DNA of 64,000 nucleotides from Trichinella spiralis (taxonomy: Eukaryota > Nematoda > Enoplea > Trichinellida > Trichinellidae). The translations under genes and the position numbers were made by a program. The DNA is taken from NCBI GenBank assembly GCA_000181795.3, contig CM012954.1, positions 11,841,121-11,905,120 of the forward strand. Reading direction: 5' to 3'. The notes beneath the pieces were generated by a model. That model was not told the origin of the DNA. It saw only the letters and a list, made by a program, of their open reading frames with translations, and searched no databases. Shown piece after piece: positions 54,894 through 64,000 of the stretch (positions are counted from its first letter, which is position 1; each line of letters opens with the position of its first letter).

Positions 54894-57172
54894 ATGAAAC
54901 AGTTCATGACAAGCTTGCAAATACTGGTCACCTTGCTTCTACTCTACAGGCCACTACAATGTATCGAAGAGTCGAATTCCCTTGGAGGTAACAGAAGACT
55001 TGCTATAGAGCTGCTTTCGCACAAACCTTGCAGAAAAGGTAAAATTACGTCCATTACACGCTATTCTACAATAATAACTTTAAAATGTTTTCCTTTAACA
55101 ACTTCTTATGAAACACTTTTTTACATATTTTTTATGAAACTGTAATATAACTTGTGTTAAAACGAATGAATAACATTTAAATTTCTATTTAAAATGATAG
55201 TTGAAAAGATTTCAAGTTACTCTAAAATGCAAAGTTTCACTAACTGAATTGAATTGATAAGTTGCAAATACTTTACTTGACCATTTCGTAAACAGTGTTT
55301 CTTTAACATTGACATATAATATCAGAAAAATTAATGACATTCATCTAGCGTTCAGTATTTATTTTGTTTCACTTTATTCATTTTTCATTCCACTTTTCCT
55401 TGCTCATATACTTTTCCAACACTCTCTGACCTACTCTTTTACGTTTCGTGTGTTTGCGTGTGTGTATGCACATTTATATGATTAAATTTCAACTGAATTT
55501 TCTCTTAATGTTTTTGCTTAATAAATACAGTAAGTAACATAAGTCCACAGTGAGGGCATAATAATTGCGTATTATTGAATTATGATATGCTATGGTCATA
55601 CTGTTAAACGTTACCATCCTGTTGAATGCCATTGCACTGCTTTAAAAATATAAATAAGCAATTTACATTTCAAAATTATATTACAGAGGACAGATAACTG
55701 ACAAGCGCATAATTTTTATAGAAATAAAAGGCACGGGTTAGACTGCTATCAATTTTAAAACCCAATAATTATGCACAGAAAAACTGTATTGATAGGTGAT
55801 AATTTTTATGCGCGGTCGACATTGCTTCCGCTAAAAGCTGACGGGCATATGTACCCCCTCAGCAATGTAAAACAGCTCTCGGCAAGACTAGTTGCAAAAC
55901 TAGACATAAAAATGAGCATAAGGAAAATTACCGGAGTTCCATGCTAAAGCACACTTTACAGTTCTCCAAAACAAGCGTGAAACGTGTAAAAGCATGAAAA
56001 CCCAGTTTTACAAGTTAAATATAGAACAATAACACATCATGAAATTGATTTCATAATAATATGCATATATGCATCTGCTCAAAGTACGTATATAACAAAC
56101 CCTAAAAAGTCATGCACTGAATTTGCAATACATACATGCAATGCATGCAGTGTTTAAAATAGAATTTTAAAAATTAAACTAATAAATAACAATTATTATT
56201 ATTATTAATTTATTTATTAATAAAATAACATAATGAATAAACAAACCATAACAGACAGAGATTGCAATTCTGACAAAAAACTATTCTTTGCTATTTCTAA
56301 ACTAAAAAAGTAAAAGTAATAATAATTTCCTCTTTGAAGCTACCATAATGTACAAAATTTCCATTACTTCATAGTTCATAAAAATATCAATCATTCAAAG
56401 CTACTTTTATATTAATAATGGCATATTTCAGGAAGATGGGACGAACGAATTCGTTTCCCGTCTTCACGTATAGCTGAACTTGTACCTGACCCAAAAAAAG
56501 AATTCGGTTGCTATAAGATTCGAGGTGAAGTTGAAGTGTTCAAGGAAATACAAGGTGAAATTCAAATCTACGTACGCAGCCAACTTGGCACCAGAGGTGC
56601 ACCTGAAAAGTGCAGCAATTTTGATCCACGCACAAAATGCGGAGGAACTGGATCGTGGTATATAACATATAATAATAATTATTATTATAACTTTTTCCTT
56701 TCATTTTTTAAATTAATAATAAATAATTTCCTTTCTTTAAAAATAGCATTTATTGTGGACTCTGCAACAAATCACCAGGTATGAACGAACTATTCTCACT
56801 TCAAGTTGATGGAGAACGATTCGACTGCGACAGAGGAATTGACAAAGGCACTTACAATTCAATCGAGTGGCACTTCTGTACACCTACTTTGGATGAATTT
56901 CTAGAAAACGCTGATATCGACCCTGACTTTTGGAGCAAACATGGAAACAAGGTATTTTTCTGATTTGGTTTTTTTTAAGAATTTGTCTCGCACTGCTGCA
57001 TAATGAAAATAACAGTGATCAATTTCAGGGACAGATCATATTCCAAACTATTCAAATTTACAACGTCACTTTAAACACTTTACCGCCGGCTAAACTGCAG
57101 AAAGTGCTCAACAGTGGGGATGGTATGATTGCTTGTCATAAGTTAGTTGTGAATTATTTGCAAGATGGATAG
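54894..57172 (+). CDS. Secreted cysteine-rich protein, unidentified
   Basis: Four exons, 54894-55038, 56432-56657, 56747-56951 and 57029-57172, total 720 nt (239 aa). All phases agree; the first intron is 1.4 kb. The N-terminus (MKQFMTSLQILVTLLLLYR) is a signal peptide, cleaved near PLQC. The mature part has about ten cysteines in the pattern KPCRKG, FGCYKI, PEKCSNF, RTKCGG, then a dense GSCIYCGLCNKSPG knot, FDCDRG, HFCTP and ACHKL. One N-glycosylation site (NVT) lies near the end. An apparent 27-nt intron at 56778 is too short, so I read through it in frame. Alternating beta-type sequence plus a CxxC-rich core suggests a disulfide-stabilised extracellular domain. I could not assign it to ML, transthyretin-like or other named families. 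Confidence 0.72.
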
Positions 57173-58082
57173 AACAAAATTCCTTATTGATAAAATCATC
57201 AACCTGCTCATATCATATTTTTAATTTAAAAGAAATTAAAACTTCTAATCTTTGCAACTAAGCAACTTAAAACACTGGAAACAGTTATGTTCCATTCGCA
57301 GCTGCGTTTCAAGCCACATCTATTCAAATATGTCATTTCAATCTTTGCATTACAATGTATTTGTTATAAGAAAATTGTCGTCGTCAAATTGTTAATTTAC
57401 GAAGCTAAATAAAGTTTCACTATCAGTTTCTTACAAAATAAAAAAGTAAAAAAAATACAAAAATTTTATGGCCATAATTTACTTAACTTTCAATACTTTG
57501 CATTATTATTCAGCACCAACAACTCTGCGCTTTGCTAAAATTAAGAAATAACAACCTTTAGGTACAACATTACTTATGGATATTTTAAACACGACGTGTT
57601 CAAATAAACACTGATTAAATGAATTTTCAGTGTATGATATTTTAAAGATCTTCTACTTACTGCCATTATTGTTGTATACTAATTATAAAAATTTAAATAA
57701 AAAAGTAAATAACAAATATTTCATTGTAAAATAAGCGACATTGTTATCTTTCCATCGATTCCAATGCTTAACGAGCAGAAAACATTTCTTTAATTAACAT
57801 TTCAAATAATTGCAATAAAGAAAAAATAATATTAATTTTGAAAAGAAAAAATAAGAACGTATTTTAACGTTAAAATAGTGAAATGCAAATTTGAAAACTT
57901 AAAAACCAACAACAACTGGCGAATAAGAGTAGTGCAAATTTCCACAGTTAACTTTTTTATTTGAATAAGATTGATTTCTGTCATCCTAGCAATAACATTG
58001 CCAACAGCATCACTTTAAATTTCAAATCTGAAGCCTAGTTTCGAAATAACAAAGAAGTAAATAAAGGAAATTCTAAATTCTT

Positions 58083-58089
<7 letters not shown>

Positions 58090-58119
<30 letters not shown>
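58090..58119. repeat. (CT)n microsatellite, partner of a nearby GA tract
   Basis: A pure CT tract of about 30 bp. A complementary GA tract lies about 70 bp further along (58188-58205), so the two can form an inverted repeat. Confidence 0.95.
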
Positions 58120-58121
<2 letters not shown>

Positions 58122-58187
58122 TTTTTTGCTTTCAAATAAAAATCTTTTTGTTTATACTTCTGTGTTATCCTTACAAGCATCCAGAAG

Positions 58188-58205
58188 GAGAGAGAGAGAG
58201 AGAGG
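58188..58205. repeat. (GA)n microsatellite
   Basis: A GA tract of about 18 bp, complementary to the CT tract at 58090-58119. Confidence 0.9.
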
Positions 58206-58735
58206 TATGCTAAAATTCAAAATTGAAAATATTTTTAAAACTACTGGTTTAAAAAATCGTATAATTTTATGGCACATGAGAAATCATCCAATGAAAAAAG
58301 GTAAGAATAAATAAGACTGAGTACAGCAACAACAACGTTGACAGATAGGTGAGTTAAAAAGCTAACTGCGTGCTATGCATCTTGCTAATTTAGCTAAACT
58401 AGCCAATGGTAGAGATAGTTTGGCAAGCGTTGTTGCGTTGGCTGCAGATCCGCAGGCGCATTCGCAACGTTCGATTACCGCTAATGTATGTGCAGCCAGC
58501 CGATTCCCCCTAAAGCAGACAAATGCAGATGGGTTTGGCGATATGAAACGTGAAAAATTGATTTTTCCTCCTCTGCCAAGCTTTAGCTTTGGAAAAGAGC
58601 GTGCGTGTGCGCGACAACGACTGCGCTGGAACTAAATTTAAGAAAGGAAAACAGCACGCGACGACGACAGCTTTAGCGGCAGCAGCGCACCACCAAAACA
58701 TCATATACATACATACACTCCCTCTTTTCCCCCCC

Positions 58736-58748
58736 GTCTCTCTCTCTG

Positions 58749-58787
<39 letters not shown>

Positions 58788-58855
58788 ATCTCAGTCTCTC
58801 CCTCCTCTCTCTCTCTCTCTCTCTCCCATTCTCTCACTTTCCATCTCTCTATCTT
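58736..58855. repeat. Long imperfect CT-rich tract
   Basis: About 120 bp of nearly pure CT dinucleotides and pyrimidines with a few interruptions, upstream of the RIM start. A polypyrimidine tract of this kind is common in metazoan promoters and 5' UTRs. Confidence 0.95.
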
Positions 58856-59159
58856 TCCTTTTATCCCATTGCTGCAGTAAGTTAAGCAGCATTCATTTAG
58901 CTTTAAGCTGAGTTGCTTGCTCAGGTCACGCCCTGAAAAAGAAGTTCAGGGTTTGGAGAAGAAAAGGTTCTTTCTTTTCATCTCGAGATACATTCTTTTC
59001 GCGATGAAGATTCACGTTAAATATCATGTTTTGTGAATTTCATTTCCCTACTTTTCAATCAACTTATTGCTCTCTTTCAAAAAGGAAACCATTTGTATTA
59101 CGTATAAACGTATACAGATAGATGGATATATACATACACATACATAGACACAGATACAT

Positions 59160-59240
59160 ATAAAATATATATATATATATATATATACATATACTTATAG
59201 GTGTATATATTTTTGTATATATATCTATATATACAAAGAC
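59160..59240. repeat. AT-rich microsatellite
   Basis: TA dinucleotide runs with interruptions between the CT and CA tracts upstream of the RIM start. Confidence 0.8.
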
Positions 59241-59407
59241 GTTATAAATGTAAAAGATTTGTTCTACTATTGGTGAGAGAAGATTTGTCAAGCATTACCA
59301 GTCAATTTACTACGCTTCTTCTTCTTCTCAACATTACGTAGTCGTTTTCATTCAAAGCCTGCTTGTTGATCGTTCAATTGTCAGCGTGCGCGACTTGAAC
59401 ACGTCAT

Positions 59408-59590
59408 ACACACACAAACACAGACTTACATATACGCGCATACACACACACACACACACTCTCACACATACACATACAAGCACATACCCTTAGACACACG
59501 CAATCACACTCTCACAAATACAGACACACACACACACACACACCAATAGAGACTAAAAGAGAGAGTATGTGTGTGAGAGAGAGAGGCATA
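59408..59590. repeat. CA-rich then GA-rich simple repeat
   Basis: An imperfect CA (ACAC) tract ending in GA repeats near 59565-59585, about 270-450 bp before the RIM start codon. Confidence 0.9.
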
Positions 59591-59859
59591 CAAACAGTCA
59601 TATAGACAGAAGAATATTCATTTAAACCAAGACGAACAAAAATTCACATCTCGTTCGTCGACTATTTCTTTTTCATTCAACAATCATTAATTGCTGTTCA
59701 TCTGCGTTGGCGCCGCTAACTGCGGTGCCTTTTTCTACATGACTACGACTGCTGATCACAATCCAACCACTGTAGCAGCCACTAGAACAACATCTTTGAT
59801 TTACCAGCAGCAGTTTTTTCTCTTCAACAAGCTTCCTCTTCTTCCTGTCGCAAGTGAAC

Positions 59860-59975
59860 ATGGCCGACGCAACAATGCCTGATCTCAGTCATCTGACCGA
59901 AGAGGAACGACAAATTATTGAACAGGTGCTTCAAAGACAACGGGCTGAAGAAAGTCAAGAGATGCAACTGAGACG
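59860..59975 (+). CDS. unc-10: RIM / UNC-10 active-zone protein, first coding exon only
   Basis: RIM is the presynaptic active-zone scaffold that binds Rab3 and UNC-13 and docks synaptic vesicles. The exon starts with ATG at 59860 and ends at CG|GTAACA after 38 codons plus 2 nt. It contains the family start motif MPDLSHLTEEER, followed by QIIEQVLQRQRAEES, which begins the first helix of the Rab3-binding domain. The zinc finger, PDZ and C2 domains are not in the window. The next 4 kb show no convincing second exon, so the first intron is at least that long or exon 2 lies beyond the edge. The symbol is assigned from this N-terminus alone; vertebrate RIM1/2 share the same motif. Confidence 0.8.
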
Positions 59976-62880
59976 GTAACAAAAAACTCTTCTTCTTTGC
60001 TTTTCTTTCTTGTATAATTTGCATTAAATTTTTCTCTCAATATATTAACATTAACGTAATAATGTATATATGTATATATTGCATATGAGAAGAACATCTT
60101 AAGCTGATTGCTAATTGAAATAGTATGTCAGAAATACACAGATGATGTTTATTATTCTTGCCACTTCTCTCTTTGTCCTAATCTCATGTATTGCCCGTGA
60201 TCCGATTTCACTTGTATACAATAATAATAACCATAATACATAAGTAATGTCGTTGAACAAACAAGTAATGCAACGCATAAATTTAAATGCTGAAATATAT
60301 ATTAATTTTTTATTTTATAAATTTATTTTTTTTAATATTTAATTCCTTTCTGCTTTACTTTTGCGCATTATTTTTCATCATCATCATTCGCAATAACCTA
60401 GTACTTCCTTTTTCTCAACTATTGCTAATAGGGTGAATTGAAAAAATCTATAAATCAATGTTTTCTTATTCTCTTACAAAGATGATGCTATTTTTACAAT
60501 TGCATCAACTGAAATTGTATGGTTATTTTGTTCTTATATTGCACAAAAAAGTAATTGAAAAAAAATTTTCAAATAAACATTGTCAGCTTGAAATGCTAAT
60601 CACAAATTCGGTCATGACCCGACATTTTCTTGCGTTGATGCGATAAATGTTTGGGTCGATTAAACGGAATACTGTAGTAATGGAGTGCTTATCATCTGTA
60701 TGGTGAGCTTTGGGTAATTATTTCAACATTTCAACTTTTATACTTAATGCAAATCATAAATTCACACGATTCATTCATTCGCTATATGAAACTGACTTTT
60801 TAAACAATTAACATTGGATTACCAATAAATTTGTACTTCATTTTCACAGTTATTCCATCACTTATTAGCAACCAACGTTAATGGTCGTTGAGGTCACTGT
60901 CGTTTATTTGTAATGTGCAAGTGATTTATAGCGTAATGTTTGTTCTATGCTATCCTTTTTGTGTAAGACACAGAAAAACGACATTTGCAGTAATATTTGC
61001 AAAAATATATATAAACTGAATTACAAGTATTAAAAGACTGAATATTAAAAGATTGAATATTATAAAGATTGAACTGTTGACGGACTTATTTGTGCTGTTC
61101 AAGTAAAAACTATATAATATTTCAACTAATAAAAAATACATTTTGTTGACTGAACGAACACACAAATTGGCCAGTTTCATGCATGAACATGTATATACAG
61201 CTTTGTAGTAGTACAGATTAACCTTCTTTCATTCACACTTGCAACGAAAATTATAAATGATCAGCTTCGCCTTTCACGCTCTACATCCGCTCATTTCAAA
61301 AATTTATTTTCACCACGTGACTCTCAAAAACTGTCATCTCATTTTACCATTAAGTTATAGATATTTATCAGCAAATTCAACTTGTCTTAATGCAACTAGT
61401 AAGCTAATACAGTGATCATGAGATTATCTTACATATTACGCAAGTAAATAATTTTATCTAGAACACAGCATATAACAGAACTGAATTACCTTGAGAATGT
61501 ATAACAATAAATAACGCAAAATCAATGATATACAATAAGGAAAATTTTAGATCATATGCCAACTGTAATCAAAAGACTTTTTTTTCAACAAACAGGAGAC
61601 AACTACTGCTCATGATAAAAGCCATAAATGAAAATAAAAACTACTTATACAGGTTCATATCTGTTGAAATAATTAACTAATAATAATCCTTGTACAGTTT
61701 GTTACTTTATAAAAAATCTTACAGTTATTTAACAACACTGAAAATTTCAGCTAATAAAATCTTATTAAAAGATGTCCCTTTACCAATTAATTGAATTGAA
61801 TATTTTGACAGAAAATTTTTTTCGTGAACTTTTCTATTAAATATTACATAAAAAAGACCAACACTTCCCAAAATTGATTAGTTCATGGCGAGGTATCACT
61901 TTCACACTTTCGGACGTGCTTGAATGTTGAAGAAACTTCAACCACAACACAACTACTGCTCAAAAAAGTGCATCTTTGTTTTACTTGAACTTTCTTTTTG
62001 TCAATTTTACTATTCTGAAATCAAATTTATTAATGATCATTGAATCTATTTTAAAATAAATGCACGCAAATATTATTCAATCTGTAATATTTACATTAAT
62101 ACAAATTTGTAAAAAAGAAAAAAAGATGTAAACGTCCAACTATCTTCCGCTTCATATTTTCAAACATCATATTACTAGTAGCAGAAATTGTACTATTAGT
62201 AGTAGTTCAATAAAAGTTTGTTGTTTCGACGATGATGCCTGTCGAATTACAATTGATTGACTCGCTTTCCCTTATACTTTTCCAATGCAATTTCACCGGT
62301 TCCAATTTGGAAGCAGCTGCTGATCCTGTAGTTGAAATTGGAAGCGCTGCGATTGATTTTAATTCACAACGACAAACAGAGACACAGGAAAGAGTGAAAA
62401 GCTTTCTGCCCTAACAAATAAGCACTGCTTTTTTCAAATTTAAATTCAAATTCAAATTTCTCCCTCAAATTTCACTTTACAATTTTCAAAACAACAAATC
62501 CCATTCTGCATTTCAAATATTATTAAATTCTGTGCTCAACTGTCTAAATGAATATATACATTAATCACTATACTGTTAATCTTTTTTCTACTTTCGTTTA
62601 TATTTATTTCATAAAGCCATCATTGCGCAATTCAATTAGAATTTCATATAAGCCCGCTTATATTTAGCTTATTTTAAAACAAAACAAAAACAATCCCTTT
62701 CTCTACAAGCACACAGTAATAGTAGTAGTAATAGCAGCAGTAGTTTCATTATCACTCAAATGAAATCTGTAAATTTACAGTAATAGATTACTATATTACA
62801 GTGAATGCAAAACATCTGCATAAAACAAACAAAATTAGTGTTTGCAATTGTTAACTGAGATGCTATTGCACTGAATATAA

Positions 62881-62915
<35 letters not shown>

Positions 62916-63771
62916 ATAAAAAGTTTCAAAGCAAATTAGTCAACTGCTTCAAAATTGAATAATTCTATTACCTGACCTTTTCGTGCAGTTTTATTTGTAA
63001 AAATTACAACAAGTGCTTAATAATAATAATAATAGTAAAAATAACAACTGTTCTACAGCTAGAACTTTCCATATTTTATCCTATCTTGAAATATATATGT
63101 CTGAAATTTTTTTATTTTTTAAGTACAATTTAACACAAGAAATAAATAAATCAATAAAAATATCATAGGACCATTGTAAATTGAGAAATTCAATATTGGA
63201 TTGTTTAGGCAGTTTAATGAGTTGGCAGATAAAGAAAAAAATCACAAAAAATTTTAATTTTGCAATTAAGTTTTCATTTTGTATGTTGAAAATTTAGAAT
63301 TTAAAAAAAATAAGAAAAACTAATAATCAGAAATTCAATTATTGTTGTCTGCTTAATGGAAATAAACAAAATGATTATTGCAAATTTTTCAAAAATGCCC
63401 TTTTTTTATTCAAAATTGCAATAATAAGTGCAATCGTCGTCAGTTGCATTATTGATTGAGCCACTTTATCCGGCTGACCATCGCGAACTCAGCTTTGTCT
63501 GATGCCTAGCGACGACACATTTGCAAAAGAAGCCGCGTAATGAACACTTCCGAAAGCTACAACTATCAATCACGCTTTATCTTGACAAGCCCAGGCAAAG
63601 TTTACTATGCAAAATGCCAGCTATCCTGTGCTATTACATAATATTGTAGGCCATTTTTCACATTTTATATTTATTTAAAGCCTTTATTATTGCTATTTGT
63701 TGTTTTTGAATTTTTGAAAATCAAATTAATATTGCAAATGCATTTTGTTTATTGTAAGTTCTATTACTTAC
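59976..63771. other. Long RIM intron or beyond, no convincing exon
   Basis: AT-rich sequence downstream of the RIM first exon. A plus-strand frame at 62232-62414 contains NLEAAADPVVEIGSAA but has no clear splice context. A TA microsatellite lies at about 62879-62920. A GC-richer patch at about 63440-63620 may hold exons of the minus-strand gene at the right edge. Nothing else was recognised. Confidence 0.45.
62879..62920. repeat. (TA)n microsatellite
   Basis: TA dinucleotide tract of about 40 bp with one interruption, in the presumed RIM intron. Confidence 0.9.
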
Positions 63772-63939
63772 ATCTACCTTTTTGGCATGGTAAAACAAAG
63801 ACAGAAGAATTCTCAGTTGATTCTTATAATCAATCAGTTGTTGGCTAACAAATAACGGCCAATTCGCCGTCGCCAAGTAAATCAATCGATTCATCAGCTT
63901 ATTGTTGATTATTGCATTTAGCGTGACTATTGCAGCTAG
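63772..63939 (-). CDS. Candidate internal exon of an unidentified minus-strand gene
   Basis: A 56-codon frame is bounded by a strong acceptor (CCTTTCACAG before 63939) and a strong donor (GTAAGTAA after 63772), phase 0 at both ends. It reads NNKLMNRLIYLATANWPLF in the middle and QLRILLSLFYHAKK near the end, an amphipathic helical sequence. The frame also continues upstream without a stop to 63993. I do not recognise the family. The gene would run off the right edge or lie inside the RIM intron on the other strand. Confidence 0.42.
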
Positions 63940-64000
63940 CTGTGAAAGGAAATAAATATTATAGAAGAAAATTCCACATCGAAATACAGCCATTCCATTA

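Larger units (their letters stand above)
57173..59859. other. Upstream region of the RIM gene, rich in simple repeats
   Basis: About 2.7 kb. The left part is AT-rich and holds the 3' UTR of the secreted gene. From about 58090 onward it carries CT, GA, CA and AT microsatellites and a GC-richer island (about 58370-58700) with an 86-codon plus-strand frame starting at 58375 (MHLANLAKLANGRDSL). That frame could belong to a 5' exon of RIM or an upstream ORF, but no donor joins it convincingly to 59860. Confidence 0.45.

Noticed and set aside
56778-56804. Apparent GT-AG intron of 27 nt in the secreted cysteine-rich gene
   Set aside because: It is far below the shortest intron otherwise seen here (about 46 nt), and the sequence reads through in frame with normal composition.
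59691-59882. Plus-strand 63-codon frame just before the RIM start
   Set aside because: It runs in a different frame from the RIM exon, and no known RIM has this extension; probably 5' UTR.

Overview
This is animal nuclear DNA, very AT-rich, with intron-containing genes on both strands and introns from about 46 nt to over 2 kb, nearly all GT-AG. The gene set suggests a nematode: a KIF13/KLP-4-type kinesin, an ALG-1/AGO-type Argonaute, and a first coding exon of a RIM/UNC-10-type active-zone protein whose N-terminus resembles the nematode form. The phylum is inferred from the proteins. I would not name a species.

Layout. 1-1966: mostly noncoding, with one candidate exon. 1967-11313 (-): a complete 24-exon kinesin-3 of the KIF13 family. 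11314-14926: noncoding, with a weak minus-strand candidate gene. 14927-17670 (+): a small single-pass membrane protein I do not recognise. 20015-24961 (-): a complete Argonaute with an intact slicer tetrad. 25974-26615 (-): a mitochondrial-type rhodanese-fold protein lacking the catalytic cysteine. 27.7-34.0 kb: TatD nuclease (+) and TFIIE alpha (-) converge between two direct copies of a roughly 430-bp duplicated segment. 35269-36985 (+): a GLUT-like sugar transporter, convergent with 37361-40557 (-), an hnRNP F/H-type splicing regulator with three qRRMs. 41572-43066: two divergently transcribed small secreted-protein genes. 43134-46496 (-) and 50232-53784 (+): two OATP (SLCO) transporters, head to head and clearly paralogous. 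54894-57172 (+): a secreted cysteine-rich protein. From 59860 (+): the first coding exon of RIM/UNC-10, the rest lying beyond a very long intron; a candidate exon of another gene lies on the minus strand at the right edge.

The exon models were built by hand. In every complete model the exon phases agree and the summed coding length is a multiple of three. Several start or end exons are very small (5 nt in the second OATP, 19 nt in Argonaute) and would be missed by plain ORF scanning.

The genes are ordinary eukaryotic single transcription units without operon-like spacing. They cover cargo transport and synaptic function (kinesin, RIM), RNA regulation (Argonaute, hnRNP), basal transcription (TFIIE), membrane transport (GLUT, two OATPs) and secreted products. 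No retroelement, virus-like element, CRISPR array or tRNA gene was recognised. The most novel-looking items are the paired small secreted genes, the orphan membrane protein, the duplicated segment with a conserved membrane-tail frame, and the cysteine-less rhodanese.
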